Of a stretch of DNA of 64,000 nt, positions 25,014 through 35,176 are shown one piece after another. The stretch's first letter is position 1. Each line of letters begins with the position of its first letter. This DNA comes from Chryseobacterium elymi. Its GTDB lineage: Bacteria; Bacteroidota; Bacteroidia; Flavobacteriales; Weeksellaceae. The DNA lies in NCBI RefSeq assembly GCF_003385495.1, contig NZ_QNUH01000006.1, positions 62,001 to 126,000 on the forward strand, read 5' to 3'. The translations under genes were made by a program, and so were the position numbers. A model generated the notes under the pieces. That model had not been told where the DNA came from and made no database searches. It worked only from the letters and a program-made list of their open reading frames with translations.

Positions 25014-25109
25014 TTTGAGATAATGTATTTTTAATGTATTGCATAATAAATTGAACACATATTCTAAATTTTTCTTAAATAATTTTGATTTTCGTAACAT
25101 ATTTTTTAT

Positions 25110-25117
25110 TAGCTTTG
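25110..25117 (+). promoter_or_regulatory. -7 element of the metalloprotease gene
   Basis: TAGCTTTG fits TAnnTTTG and lies 27 bases before the ATG. Confidence 0.4.
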
Positions 25118-25143
25118 ATATTCCACAATCAAATAATTAATTT

Positions 25144-28070
25144 ATGAAAAAACAATTATCCATGATTGGAATGCTTCTTATTACGGGCATTTCTTTCGCG
25201 CAGACTGATCGTCTCTGGAGTGAAGGTTCAAAAAAAGCACCTTCAGACATTTTTGAAAACAAAACCTCAATTAACAATCCGAAAATCTATAGTTTAGATT
25301 TTGAAGGATTAAAAAATGCTCTCGCAAGAGCCCCAAAAAAGCTTGCACCGGGAGAAAAATCAGAAATCATCATCTCTTTTCCTAATTCTGAAGGAAATAT
25401 GGAAAATTTTAAAGTGAGAGAAAATTCAAACTTCGACCCTCAGCTTGCCGCGAAATATCCGGATATCAAATCTTACGTAGGTGAAGGCCTCACCGATTCT
25501 AATTCAACGGTGTATTTCAGTATTTCTCCGCTTGGTCTTTCCTCCATGGAGATCTATGGCGACAAATCTGCCGTTTTTATTGAGCCTTATGCCAAAGACC
25601 TTTCTTCTTATGTAGTATATAGAAAGTCAGACAAAAAAGATGATCTCAATAAATTCGAATGTACCGTTATTGATGTGGCACAAAAAGGAGTATCCAATAC
25701 CCTTGCTGCAAGGCCGAACGCAGATGATGCCAAACTGAGAACATTCAGACTTGCTCTTTCAACTACCGGAGAATACACTACTTATTTTGGAGGAACTAAA
25801 GCAAATGCTCTTGCTGCCATTAATAACACAATGACCCGTGTAAATGGAGTTTTTGAAAAAGATTTTGCAGCAAGAATGGTTCTTATCTCCAACAATGATG
25901 CTGTCATTTATACCAACGCCTCTACAGATCCCTATTCTGCGGCATCAGGAATGAGCAACTGGAATTCCAGCTTCAAAGTACACTGACCTCTGTGATCGGA
26001 GAAGCCAATTATGATGTCGGGCATTTATTCGGAGCTTCTGGAGGAGGCGGAAATGCAGGCTGTATCGGCTGTATCTGTACAAACGGTTCAAAAGGAAGCG
26101 GGTACACTTCTCCGGCAGATGCTATTCCTTCAGGTGATAATTTTGACATTGATTATGTAGCCCACGAATTGGGACATCAGTTCGGAGGTAACCATACCTT
26201 CTCTCACGGCAATGAGGGTACAGGCGTTAACATGGAGCCTGGCTCAGGATCAACGATCATGGGGTATGCAGGCATTACCGGCCAGGATGTACAGCCCCAT
26301 TCGGATGCGTTTTTCCATGCCGTAAGCATCCAGCAGATTACTAATAATATCAAAGCTAAAACATGTCCGGTAAGCACTTCTACAGGAAATGCCATCCCTA
26401 CAGCCAATGCCGGCCTTGATTATACCATTCCGAAAGGCACACCGTTCATGCTTACAGGAACAGGAACCGATGCTAACGGAGATTCATTAACTTATATCTG
26501 GGAACAGATGGATAATGCATCATCATCCCAAACCGGAGCTAGTTCTGCAGCAAGTGCTACCAAAGCATCAGGTCCTACTTTCAGATCATGGACTCCTACC
26601 ACTTCTCCAACAAGATATTTCCCAAGAATGGCATCCATCTTAACAGGAGCCACCACCACTGCAGGTTCAGAAATAACGGTAGAAGCACTGCCCAATGTAG
26701 CAAGATCTTTAAACTTCAGATTTACTGTTCGCGACAACAGAGCCGGAGGTTCAGGAAATAATTCTGATGATGCTGTGATTACTGTAAACGGAACAGCTGG
26801 ACCTTTCACTGTTTCATCGCAAAATTCAGCCACAACCTATTCAGGAGGAAGTTCACAAACTGTTACATGGAATGTAGCGGGAACAACAGCCAATGGCGTA
26901 AATGCTGCTAATGTAGATATTCTTTGGTCAACAGACAGTGGAAATACATGGACTACCCTTCTTGCCGGAACTCCGAACGACGGAACTCAGGCGATAACCA
27001 TTCCAAATTCGTCTACTACAACGGGAAGGATTATGGTAAAAGGTTCAAACCATATTTTCTTCGATGTTAATAATGCAAATATCACTGTAAATGCAGGTTC
27101 AGGAGGCACAGATACAGTAGCTCCTACAGCTCCTACCCTTGCAGCTTCCGGAACCACTTCTACCACCACTAATCTTTCATGGAGCGGAGCCACAGATAAT
27201 GTAGCGGTTACAGGTTACGATGTTTATCAAGGGGCTTCATTAATTGGTTCCACAGCGTCCACAACATATACGGTAACAAGCTTAACACCTGCCACAACGT
27301 ACAGCTTTAGTGTAAAATCTAAAGATGCAGCAGGAAATGTATCGCCTTCAAGCAATACAGTAAGTGTTACAACACTTTCCGGAGGTACGGTGACTTACTG
27401 TACAGCTTCTGCAACGAATACAGCAGATGAAAGAATCGGAAATGTGAAATTCGGAACCATTAACAATACTTCAACAGGAACTGCGGGGTATGAAAACTTC
27501 ACTTCTGTTTCTACCAACGTAACAAGAGGAAGCACTTATACCATCTCAGTAACTCCTACATGGACATCAACGGTTTACAGCGAAGCTTACGCAGTGTATA
27601 TCGATTATAACGGTGACGGTGACTTTACAGACAGCGGAGAATTAGCATGGTCTAAAGCAGGATCTACCACAACTCCCGCAACAGGAAGTATCACTATTCC
27701 TGCAACTGCTGCAGTAGGTTCTACAAGAATGAGAGTGATGATGAAGTACAGCTCTGCACCAACTTCTTCATGTGGATCTTATACTTATGGTCAGGTTGAA
27801 GACTATACCCTGAATATTGTTTCTTCAGGAAAAGGAGAACTTCTTGATATCCAAGATCTGATCACTGATCTCAAGCTGTATCCAAACCCTGTAAAAGATA
27901 TATTACATATTTCAAATACGGCATCAGAAGATTATAAGATCTTCGATATGGGTGGAAAACTGATCAATTCAGGAAAACTGGAAAGAGGGAGTGTGAATGT
28001 AAGCGGACTTATTAAAGGAGCTTATATGATCCAGATTGGAGAAGCAGCTAAGAGATTCATTAAAAATTAA
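25144..28070 (+). pseudogene. reprolysin-like T9SS metalloprotease, interrupted by a single-base frameshift
   Basis: Two frames encode one protein of about 975 residues. The first (25144-25986) has a signal peptide (SMIGMLLITGISFAQ), a propeptide and the start of a reprolysin-type domain. The second (open from 25968) continues it with VIGEANYDVGHLFG and the zinc motif HELGHQFGGNH, a beta-sandwich region, a fibronectin III domain (about SWSGATDNVAVTGYDVY), a GEVED domain (YIDYNGDGDFTDSGE ... YGQVEDYTL) and a T9SS sorting domain (LKLYPNPVKDI). Inserting one C after AATTCC at 25966-25968 restores NWNSQLQSTLTSVIGEA. Otherwise the gene looks intact, so this is a recent mutation or a sequencing error. 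Confidence 0.85.
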
Positions 28071-28092
28071 TAACCTTTAAATAAACGTTTTG

Positions 28093-28119
28093 AAGACTGC
28101 CTTTCCGGGCAGTCTTTTT
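28093..28119 (+). terminator. terminator of the metalloprotease gene
   Basis: Perfect 9-bp stem AAGACTGCC / GGCAGTCTT with loop TTTCCG, then a T run. Confidence 0.85.
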
Positions 28120-28129
28120 ATTTGAAAAT

Positions 28130-28538
28130 AAATGATAGATTTCCTGATGATGTATGAAGCCTAACTGCTCTTGAATATTTAGGATAAATTTCATTAAGGC
28201 ATCTATTCTTTTACTTTAATTTGTCGCATAATGCTTTATTACTAAAAAATTAACTACTATTTAAAATTTTTGATTTAAATTTATCACTCAAAACTATTTC
28301 CACTGTACCGTTTTCCGAATCAGTATTTGAGATACCCCCTAAACCGACTCTTTGGCTCATATAATGGACTCTATTTCTCAAGAATACCATTTTTACACTG
28401 TCAAAGCTATGTCAGGTTACAGGAAGGAATGTCTTTTCATGTCATCAGAACAGACAACCTATCTCATACTATAATTTTTATAAAAAAATAACAGAATTAT
28501 CTGTACTATTAAAAAACTAAACCATTAAAACTTTTATT
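28130..28538. other. long AT-rich intergenic region before the TNT lipoprotein gene
   Basis: About 410 bases without a credible gene. I see no TAnnTTTG element within 150 bases of the lipoprotein start, in contrast to most genes here. A run ACCCCCTAAACC near 28334 stands out from the AT-rich background and might be a regulator site. Nothing else was identified. Confidence 0.35.
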
Positions 28539-29252
28539 ATGAAACATTTATTTAAGTGCATCTTTTTATTGACAACCGTATTTTTTTCAGTTGCCTGCAG
28601 TTCGGATAATGAAGAAACTGATAATCCAACGGGAGTCGTTACACACGTATTCTATAAAAATGCAGATGAGTTTGCTTTAACCTATGATACGGCAGGAACC
28701 GTAAGTCAGGCAATCAGAAATCAGGCTTTTGACTTATATAAACTTGGAAAATGGAGCGAACTGGAAGCATTGTTTAATGCTAACAACCTGAATGGCGGTT
28801 GGCCGCCTGCAAACGGAGGATACAATATTGTTGACGAAGTTCCTTTTCAGACGGGACAAAAATTCGACAGATATAGCGGAGCCATCGGGAATTATGACGG
28901 AAATGGAAATCCAACTCTAGGAGGAAGTTTCACCAGTCCGATCATTAACGGATATGTTTATACTTTTTCACAAAGAGCCTTAAACCAGCCTGAAAACAAA
29001 TATGATTTTTATTATGAAATAGATGTCCTGAATAATTTACTACCTTTCAAATCTCAAACAGCAGATGTAATTCCCTGGTTTAATCAGATTGGCGGTGGAA
29101 AACAGACGATGTGGAAAATCCCGATCGATGTAGCAACAGGTTATCAGAAAACATGGAATAAACTGGCACAGGAAGGCTATGTGAAAATTACCATTAAAAA
29201 AAGTCCAAGCGGAAAGTACAATAATTTGGTAGGAACTGTTATTCAGCAATAA
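28539..29252 (+). CDS. lipoprotein with a TNT-type NAD+ glycohydrolase domain
   Basis: A 237-residue protein with a lipoprotein signal ending at Cys20 (FFSVACSSD). Residues 88-220 read as a TNT (tuberculosis necrotizing toxin) domain in order: WPP (88-90), FDRYSG with Arg111, GGSFTSP (128-134), QRAL with Arg146, YYEIDV, and PWFNQIGGGKQ (179-189), whose final Gln is the conserved catalytic-pocket residue, then LAQEGYVKI. TNT enzymes hydrolyse NAD+ and kill cells. Here the domain is carried by a lipoprotein without any polymorphic-toxin repeat or secretion module. A 139-residue protein follows after 10 bases and may be its immunity partner. The family call is from motif order only. Confidence 0.75.
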   Translation: MKHLFKCIFLLTTVFFSVACSSDNEETDNPTGVVTHVFYKNADEFALTYDTAGTVSQAIRNQAFDLYKLGKWSELEALFNANNLNGGWPPANGGYNIVDEVPFQTGQKFDRYSGAIGNYDGNGNPTLGGSFTSPIINGYVYTFSQRALNQPENKYDFYYEIDVLNNLLPFKSQTADVIPWFNQIGGGKQTMWKIPIDVATGYQKTWNKLAQEGYVKITIKKSPSGKYNNLVGTVIQQ

Positions 29253-29262
29253 ATAAACTCAG

Positions 29263-29682
29263 ATGCATTCAATATCAAAAAAAATTAAAATCAGCAAGCA
29301 GGCTGCTATTATAAAGAAACACTTCAGCAATGATGAAATAATTCCATCTGCTGCAACAAAATATACCTGCTGCGATTGCGGCCATCAAAATACAATTGAA
29401 ATTTTCCCATATGAAACCGGATTTCCGATCCTCCAGATTTATAATGAAGATGCAGTATTATCAAAAAGTGAATTATTAAATAACAAAATTATTACCGAAA
29501 CCTCACAAAGAATGGCCCATTTTGGAGATTTGACGGTAAACGATTTACCAACCTTATATTTTGGCACAGACTGTCAGGTTTGTCATTCAAACTATATCTG
29601 TGTATTCAGCTATGGTGAAAAACAACCGGGTCTGACACTTTTAAATATTTCAGGCATCTGGAAGTATGAAGAACTGGAATAA
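29263..29682 (+). CDS. small zinc-ribbon-like protein, candidate immunity partner of the TNT lipoprotein
   Basis: A 139-residue cytosolic-looking protein without a signal peptide. Two cysteine knuckles, C36-x-x-C39 (TCCDCGHQN) and C104-x-x-C107 (TDCQVCHSN), suggest one zinc site in a ribbon-like fold; between them is a helical region (LLNNKIITETSQRMAHFGDLTVNDLP). I do not recognise the family. It lies 10 bases after the TNT-domain gene and shares its terminator (29728-29758), so the pair is an operon. Toxin-immunity pairing is an inference from position; it could also be an unrelated metal-binding protein. Confidence 0.6.
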   Translation: MHSISKKIKISKQAAIIKKHFSNDEIIPSAATKYTCCDCGHQNTIEIFPYETGFPILQIYNEDAVLSKSELLNNKIITETSQRMAHFGDLTVNDLPTLYFGTDCQVCHSNYICVFSYGEKQPGLTLLNISGIWKYEELE

Positions 29683-29727
29683 TATTTTATTACTATTTTA
29701 ACATCAATCAGAAAGATTTGACAATAA

Positions 29728-29758
29728 AAAAATCCACAGTTTAAGCTGTGGGTTTTTA
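29728..29758 (+). terminator. terminator of the TNT lipoprotein operon
   Basis: 12-bp stem AAAAATCCACAG / CTGTGGGTTTTT (one wobble pair) with a 6-nt loop. Confidence 0.85.
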
Positions 29759-29846
29759 GTGAAAACATGTTTGCAGCCAACGATTATTTAACTTTTTATC
29801 AGAACAGATATCTAATAGGTATTACAAATTTTCCAAAATCGTTTTC

Positions 29847-29854
29847 TATCTTTG
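29847..29854 (+). promoter_or_regulatory. -7 element of the MazG operon
   Basis: TATCTTTG lies 18 bases before the MazG-type ATG; no clear -33 TTTG is seen. Confidence 0.45.
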
Positions 29855-29872
29855 CGGTAAATAATAAAATTC

Positions 29873-30340
29873 ATGGATAAAATTGACAGTCTGAACCAAG
29901 TTGCAGAATTCCACACCACTTTTAAAGCCCCTATTTTAGATACACCACAAATCCCTTCCCAGGAAAGATGCAATCTCAGAGTTGAACTTCTTCAGGAAGA
30001 GTTAAATGAATTAAAGCAGGCTATTGCTGATAATGACATCGTAGAAATAGCTGATGCCCTGTGTGATCTTCAATATGTTTTAAGCGGAGCTGTATTGGAA
30101 TTCGGACTTGGCAATAAATTTGTAGAGCTATTTAACGAAGTACAACGTTCCAATATGTCTAAAGCGTGTGATACTGCAGAACAGGCAGAGGAAACTGTAG
30201 CATTTTACAAAGAAAAAGAGGTAGAATCTTTTTATGAAAAATCAGGAGAGAAATTTAATGTCTACAGAAAAGCAGACCATAAAGTTCTTAAAAACAAGTA
30301 CTACTCCCCTGCAGATTTAAAAACAATTATCGAAAAATAA
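29873..30340 (+). CDS. MazG-like nucleoside triphosphate pyrophosphohydrolase
   Basis: A 155-residue all-alpha NTP pyrophosphatase-type protein. The metal-binding pattern is visible: LRVELLQEELNELKQAI (EExxE) followed by DIVEIADALCDLQYVL (ExxD). It probably cleaves a (d)NTP or related nucleotide to monophosphate plus pyrophosphate as house-cleaning. It begins a same-strand group with a thioredoxin-like and a DUF4230 protein; the thioredoxin gene starts two bases after its stop. Confidence 0.85.
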   Translation: MDKIDSLNQVAEFHTTFKAPILDTPQIPSQERCNLRVELLQEELNELKQAIADNDIVEIADALCDLQYVLSGAVLEFGLGNKFVELFNEVQRSNMSKACDTAEQAEETVAFYKEKEVESFYEKSGEKFNVYRKADHKVLKNKYYSPADLKTIIEK

Positions 30341-30341
30341 T

Positions 30342-30908
30342 ATGAAGAAATTTATTACCAATATTGTTGCCGTTTCAAGCTTAGTTCTGGCTTCCCAGCA
30401 ATTCAGTGCCCAAAAAGTGGTGATGAACCGTGAAGTAGACACGCAGAACGACGGCAAAATGCTTTTAGGGAACCAATTTAAAGAACAGTTCTTAAAAGCT
30501 CCGTATGCAGACTGGTATGTGAAAGAGCATGACGAATATGCTATTGATCAGAAGGCGATCGGCGAACTAAAGAAAGCCAAGTTCAACACTTATTCTCTTG
30601 TTGTTTTTATAGGAACATGGTGTGAAGACAGTCACAGAGATTTTCCAAGACTGATGAAGATTCTTGAGGAATTAAAATATCAGGATAATAAGCTCACGAT
30701 CATTGCTGTTAACCGCAAAAAGGAATCTCCTACAGGAGACGAGGTCCGTTATAACATCCAGAAAGTTCCCACCATTATTGTTGAAAGGTACGGTAAAGAA
30801 ATCGGAAGGATCATAGAAATGCCTAAAACAGGATATATTGAAAGGGATTTGGCTGAAATCGTGAAAAAAGACGACAGTTCTGTAATCAAAGAAATTTTTA
30901 ACAAATAA
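30342..30908 (+). CDS. secreted thioredoxin-family protein
   Basis: A 188-residue protein with a signal peptide (KFITNIVAVSSLVLASQQFSAQ) and a thioredoxin fold at about 70-180. The active-site region is GTWCEDSHRDFPRL, so only one Cys is present where thioredoxins have CxxC; the cis-Pro is in KVPTIIV. It may therefore act as a monothiol or non-redox chaperone-like protein in the periplasm. It is cotranscribed between the MazG-like and DUF4230 genes. Confidence 0.82.
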   Translation: MKKFITNIVAVSSLVLASQQFSAQKVVMNREVDTQNDGKMLLGNQFKEQFLKAPYADWYVKEHDEYAIDQKAIGELKKAKFNTYSLVVFIGTWCEDSHRDFPRLMKILEELKYQDNKLTIIAVNRKKESPTGDEVRYNIQKVPTIIVERYGKEIGRIIEMPKTGYIERDLAEIVKKDDSSVIKEIFNK

Positions 30909-30910
30909 AA

Positions 30911-31516
30911 TTGAGAAATTACAAAGTAATCATATCATTTGCAGCGGGAATTATCGTTATGCTGATTCTTTTCTTCGGGCTTAAATCATGCTTTAATTTT
31001 GGTGAAAAGACGGAGAAGTCAGATTATTATATTCTTACCAACCAGATTTCTAAAATGAATAAAATGGTAGTCATGGAACAGAATATGTCCAGCATGCAGA
31101 AAACCAAGATGAGCTATGAAGTGTTTGGAAAAGAAGTCTCAAACAACAGCATTATTACCTATACCAAGACCAATGCACAGGTTTCTTATGATCTTAACAA
31201 GATGAAGATAGAAGTAGATTCTATCAACAAAAAGCTGGTTATCACTGAACTTCCTGATGCGGAAATAAGAATTACGCCTAGCGTTGAGATCCAGTCGCTG
31301 GACGATTCTTTTTTCAACAGGATTTCAGAAAAAGATATTAAAAATGTTACCCAGAAAGCTAAGGAAACTGCAATTAAATCTATTAATGAGAATCAGCTGA
31401 GAACGGAAGGCCGCAAACAATTAATAGAAAATCTTAATAATATTTTCGTTTTGGCAAAAGCTTTGGATTATACCATAGAAGATGAAACCGGCAAACTCGG
31501 TGTTTTAGGACTCTAA
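30911..31516 (+). CDS. DUF4230 family membrane-anchored protein
   Basis: A 201-residue protein with one N-terminal transmembrane helix (YKVIISFAAGIIVMLILFFGLK) and a soluble DUF4230 domain facing the periplasm (VVMEQNMSSMQKTK, AQVSYDLNKMKIEVDS, LPDAEIRITPSVEIQSLDDSFFNRIS). The only in-frame start that keeps the membrane helix is TTG at 30911, two bases after the thioredoxin gene; the later ATG at 30959 would cut the helix. Function unknown. Confidence 0.78.
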   Translation: MRNYKVIISFAAGIIVMLILFFGLKSCFNFGEKTEKSDYYILTNQISKMNKMVVMEQNMSSMQKTKMSYEVFGKEVSNNSIITYTKTNAQVSYDLNKMKIEVDSINKKLVITELPDAEIRITPSVEIQSLDDSFFNRISEKDIKNVTQKAKETAIKSINENQLRTEGRKQLIENLNNIFVLAKALDYTIEDETGKLGVLGL

Positions 31517-31528
31517 AAATGTAAAGCT

Positions 31529-31711
31529 ATGGATTCAAAAGACAACAAAAAGAAAGAATCTGCCAACAGTGCAGAAACGAAAAAACAGAATCAGGATTTT
31601 CAAAATATTCCTGCTTCCTCAGAAAAAAGCAATCCTCCTGATATTGATAAAGAAGATGTTCAGAAGTCTTCCAAAAACAAATCAGGAAAAACGGATAACA
31701 CTAAAAAATAA
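31529..31711 (+). CDS. short disordered hydrophilic protein
   Basis: A 60-residue Lys/Asp/Asn/Ser-rich chain with no hydrophobic core (KDNKKKESANSAETKKQNQ at the start, KSSKNKSGKTDNTKK at the end). It lies 12 bases after the DUF4230 gene and just before a terminator, so it is probably translated from the same mRNA. An overlapping frame at 31569-31751 is less likely because it runs into the terminator. No function can be given. Confidence 0.5.
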   Translation: MDSKDNKKKESANSAETKKQNQDFQNIPASSEKSNPPDIDKEDVQKSSKNKSGKTDNTKK

Positions 31712-31715
31712 ACCA

Positions 31716-31749
31716 AAAGGTTCTGCTCACTTGAGTGGAACCTTTTTTT
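31716..31749 (+). terminator. terminator of the MazG-DUF4230 operon
   Basis: 8-bp stem AAAGGTTC / GAACCTTT with an inner CTCA/TGAG pair in the loop, ending in seven T residues. Confidence 0.8.
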
Positions 31750-31759
31750 GAAATTTAGG

Positions 31760-31917
31760 CACAAAAGTTTTTTTGTTTTTTGAACACTTTAGTTTCAGAA
31801 GTTTTATATCCTGAAAATATTAAACCTAAAATCAAAGATTTTAATATAACTTAAGTGTACTTCGTATGCATAATGTATTAACCTTAAAATAACTAAAGTG
31901 TTCAATAAGCTTTTGTG
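31760..31917. repeat. bipartite inverted repeat in the gap before leuB
   Basis: The gap 31712-32031 holds no gene. Two matched segments occur in inverted order: CACAAAAG (31760-31767) with CTTTTGTG (31910-31917), and TTGAACACTTTAGTT (31780-31794) with AACTAAAGTGTTCAA (31891-31905). The interior is about 95 AT-rich bases. It looks like a small non-autonomous repeat element or an interspersed intergenic repeat. Confidence 0.55.
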
Positions 31918-32031
31918 ACTTAAAAAGCATGTTCTTATAAATTTTAAGCAGATAGAAACGCAAAGATTCTGCTCAAATGAATGAACAGAACCTTCTAACT
32001 AATCTATTATTTATGTGAACTATGTGTAAAA

Positions 32032-33156
32032 CTATACGATTGTAGATTTTCCGATCTTAATATTTTCAAAATTGTAATAGGATTTCTCAGAATACTTAAT
32101 ATAGTCTGCGATAAAACTCCCTACCTCACTTGTAGAATAATGCTGTTCAGCATTAAGGTCTACTGTAACATATCTGTTCTCAATAGCGTGCTCCACTGCC
32201 CTTCTCAATTTGTCAGCAGCTTCAGGAAGATCAAGATAATCAAGCATCATGGCTGTACTCAGGATAGAGGCCACAGGATTGGCAATGCCTTTTCCTTTAG
32301 CCTGCGGATAAGAACCGTGAATAGGTTCAAATAGCGCGTTTTCTTCACCTATTGACGCAGATGGCAAAAGCCCGATGGAACCGCCAATAACACTGGCTTC
32401 ATCAGAAATAATATCTCCGAACATATTTTCGGTCAGGATAACATCAAACTGTTTTGGGTTCAGAACAAGCTGCATAGCCGCATTATCAACAAATATATAA
32501 TCCAGCTGTACATCAGGGTATTGAGAGGCAATCTTCTGGCAGGTTTTTCTCCAAAGCCTTGAAGTATCCAGAACATTAGCCTTATCGATCAGCGTAAGCT
32601 TCTTTTTCCTTTTTTCAGCTTCTTTAAAAGCCATATGGGCAATAGGAATAATTTCTTCCGTGCTGTATTTACAGACATCATAGGCGTATTTGCCATCCGG
32701 ATCTGTAAATTTTTCACCGAAATAAATACCACTCACCAATTCTCTGAAAATCTGAATATCCGTTCCCTCAATAATCTCTCTTTTCAAAGGACTCTTATCA
32801 ATCAGTGAAGGATAGGTTTTCAGAGGTCTGATGTTAGCATACAATCCCAGTTCTTTACGAAGCTTCAATAGCCCTTGCTCAGGTCTTACCTTTGCCTCAG
32901 GATTGTTGTCGAAAACCGGATCTCCAATCGCTCCAAAAAGAACGGCATCCGAATCTTTGCAAATCTTTAATGTTTCTTCGGGAAGTGGATTGCCAGTTGT
33001 AAAAATGGCTTCAGCACCCATTAATCCATAGGAATATTGGAATCTGCATTTAAAGACTTCTGCTACAGCATCCAATACTTTAATACTTTCACTGACCACT
33101 TCCGGCCCAATCCCGTCGCCGGGAAGAACTGCTATTTTAAAATAACTGTTGCTCAT
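32032..33156 (-). CDS. leuB: 3-isopropylmalate dehydrogenase
   Basis: A 374-residue NAD-dependent decarboxylating dehydrogenase of leucine synthesis. Signatures: [16 protein letters not shown] at the N-terminus, [16 protein letters not shown] (substrate arginines), [28 protein letters not shown], and the cofactor loop [19 protein letters not shown] chose the ATG at 33156 (MSNSYFKI); it overlaps the leuD stop by 20 bases. Last gene of leuACDB. Confidence 0.95.
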   Translation of the reverse strand: MSNSYFKIAVLPGDGIGPEVVSESIKVLDAVAEVFKCRFQYSYGLMGAEAIFTTGNPLPEETLKICKDSDAVLFGAIGDPVFDNNPEAKVRPEQGLLKLRKELGLYANIRPLKTYPSLIDKSPLKREIIEGTDIQIFRELVSGIYFGEKFTDPDGKYAYDVCKYSTEEIIPIAHMAFKEAEKRKKKLTLIDKANVLDTSRLWRKTCQKIASQYPDVQLDYIFVDNAAMQLVLNPKQFDVILTENMFGDIISDEASVIGGSIGLLPSASIGEENALFEPIHGSYPQAKGKGIANPVASILSTAMMLDYLDLPEAADKLRRAVEHAIENRYVTVDLNAEQHYSTSEVGSFIADYIKYSEKSYYNFENIKIGKSTIV

Positions 33157-33742
33157 ACTTTTGTGTTTTTTGTTCAAATTGTTCTATAGCCTGCTTTTTG
33201 CTGATTAAAAAATCAATATCATCATAGCCGTTCAGCAGGCATATTTTTTTATAGGAATCAAGCTCAAAAGTTTCGGTTGTATCCTTAAAGCTTACCGATT
33301 GTAATTCCACATCAATGGCAATTTCATTATCAGGATTTTCCTGGATTCCTTCCAGAATTTCTTTTAAAAATTCTTCAGAAACTTTCACAGGGAGAAGTCC
33401 GTTGTTCAGGGCATTTCCTTTAAAAATATCAGCAAAATAGCTTGATATGATTACTTTGAAGCCATAATCTGTCAAAGACCAGGCCGCGTGTTCACGGCTG
33501 CTTCCACAGCCGAAATTATTTCCCGCAACAAGAATTTCACCACTGAATTTAGGATTGTTTAAAACAAAATCCTGATTCGGTTCTCCTGTATGAATATTGA
33601 ATCTCCAGTCCCTGAACAAGTTCTCTCCAAAACCTTTTCTGTCAATGCTTTTAAGAAATCTTGCCGGAATAATTTGGTCTGTATCTATATTCTCTGCCGG
33701 CAGCGGTACTGCACGGGATTTTAAAACAACTAATTTTTGCAT
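33137..33742 (-). CDS. leuD: 3-isopropylmalate dehydratase small subunit
   Basis: A 201-residue swivel-domain subunit that pairs with LeuC. Signatures are [38 protein letters not shown] and [19 protein letters not shown]. It lies 16 bases after leuC and overlaps leuB. Confidence 0.95.
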   Translation of the reverse strand: MQKLVVLKSRAVPLPAENIDTDQIIPARFLKSIDRKGFGENLFRDWRFNIHTGEPNQDFVLNNPKFSGEILVAGNNFGCGSSREHAAWSLTDYGFKVIISSYFADIFKGNALNNGLLPVKVSEEFLKEILEGIQENPDNEIAIDVELQSVSFKDTTETFELDSYKKICLLNGYDDIDFLISKKQAIEQFEQKTQKYEQQLF

Positions 33743-33758
33743 GTACTTTTTAATGGAT

Positions 33759-35147
33759 TTAGTTTAAATTTTCAAAAGCAGAAATTTTACCTTCTATCGC
33801 TGCTTTTGCTGCAGTAAGCGGACTGGCAAGAATAGTTCTGGCTCCCTGCCCCTGTCTTCCTTCAAAATTTCTGTTAGAGGTTGAAACACAGTATTCCCCT
33901 TCAGGAATTTTATCATCATTCATCGCCAGACAGGCAGAACATCCCGGTTGACGGATCTGGAATCCCGCATCATTGAAAATCTTATCCAGACCTTCTTCGT
34001 AGATCTGCTTTACAACCTGCTGAGAACCCGGAACAATTAAGGCCTTTACATTTTCGGACTTATTTTTTCCTTTAATATAGGCTGCTGCAGAACGGAAATC
34101 TTCTATCCGTGCATTGGTACAGCTTCCGATAAATACATAATGTACTTTAATGCCTGAAACTTCCTGTCCGGCTTTCAATCCCATATATTTCAGAGCTTTT
34201 TCTTCAGATTCAGTCTGAGGAACCGGAATGACTTCGTGCACCGGAATTCCCATTCCCGGGTTGGTTCCGTAAGTAATCATTGGGAAAATATCCGAAGCAT
34301 CGAAGGTAAGTTCTTTATCAAAAACAGCGCCTTCATCCGTTTTTAAAGTTTTCCAATAGGCCAGTTTATCTTTCCATTCTTCTCCTTTAGGCGCAAATGT
34401 TTTTCCTTTTACATAATCGAAAGTGGTTTGATCTGGCGCAATCATTCCCCCTCGTGCTCCCATTTCAATACTCATATTGCAGACCGTCATTCTTCCTTCC
34501 ATGGACATTTCTTCAAAAACATTTCCTGCATATTCACAGAAATATCCAGTTCCTCCATCAGTCCCGATTTTGGAAATAATATATAGGATGACATCTTTTG
34601 CCTGAACATGATCATTCAGTTTTCCATTGACTGTAATCCTCATTGACTTCGGTTTATTGAGCAGCAGGCACTGACTGGCAAAAACCTGAGCAACCTGGCT
34701 GGTTCCAATCCCAAAAGCAATGGCCCCAAAAGCCCCATGGGTAGAAGTATGACTGTCTCCGCATACGATACTCATTCCCGGCTGGGTAATCCCTAATTCC
34801 GGAGCTATGATGTGTACAATTCCCTGATATTGATGTCCCAATCCGAATAATTCGATATTGTTTTTTTTGCAGTTCTCCGTAAGCTGTTCCACCTGATTTC
34901 TGGACAGTTCGTCCCGAATAGGCTGTTCCTGATTAAGGGTCGGAACATTATGATCTGCCGTAGCTACGATCTGTTTTGGTCTGAAAACTTCAAGATTTCT
35001 GGCTTCAAGTTCTGCAAAAGCCTGAGGACTGGTTACCTCATGGATCAGGTGTTTATCTATATAAATAATCTGAGGGCCGTCGGGAATCGTTTCTACTACG
35101 TGAGCATCCCAGACTTTGTCAAAAAGTGTCTTTTTATTGTTGTCCAT
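33759..35147 (-). CDS. leuC: 3-isopropylmalate dehydratase large subunit
   Basis: A 462-residue aconitase-type subunit with a [4Fe-4S] cluster, whose Cys ligands are in [13 protein letters not shown] and GCSACLAMN. Other signatures: [22 protein letters not shown] and [16 protein letters not shown]. The frame opens at a TTG (35153); I use the ATG at 35147 ([13 protein letters not shown]). It isomerises 2- to 3-isopropylmalate with LeuD. Confidence 0.95.
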   Translation of the reverse strand: MDNNKKTLFDKVWDAHVVETIPDGPQIIYIDKHLIHEVTSPQAFAELEARNLEVFRPKQIVATADHNVPTLNQEQPIRDELSRNQVEQLTENCKKNNIELFGLGHQYQGIVHIIAPELGITQPGMSIVCGDSHTSTHGAFGAIAFGIGTSQVAQVFASQCLLLNKPKSMRITVNGKLNDHVQAKDVILYIISKIGTDGGTGYFCEYAGNVFEEMSMEGRMTVCNMSIEMGARGGMIAPDQTTFDYVKGKTFAPKGEEWKDKLAYWKTLKTDEGAVFDKELTFDASDIFPMITYGTNPGMGIPVHEVIPVPQTESEEKALKYMGLKAGQEVSGIKVHYVFIGSCTNARIEDFRSAAAYIKGKNKSENVKALIVPGSQQVVKQIYEEGLDKIFNDAGFQIRQPGCSACLAMNDDKIPEGEYCVSTSNRNFEGRQGQGARTILASPLTAAKAAIEGKISAFENLN

Positions 35148-35176
35148 TTTCAATTTCCTTGATTTTTAAATCAATA

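Noticed and set aside
25957..25990. Programmed -1 frameshift in the metalloprotease
   Set aside because: No slippery heptamer or downstream structure is visible; a single missing C explains the break better.
28539..29252. TNT lipoprotein as a plain uncharacterised lipoprotein
   Set aside because: The ordered TNT motifs (DRY, FTSP, QRAL, PWF...GGGKQ) are too specific to ignore, though a profile search is needed.
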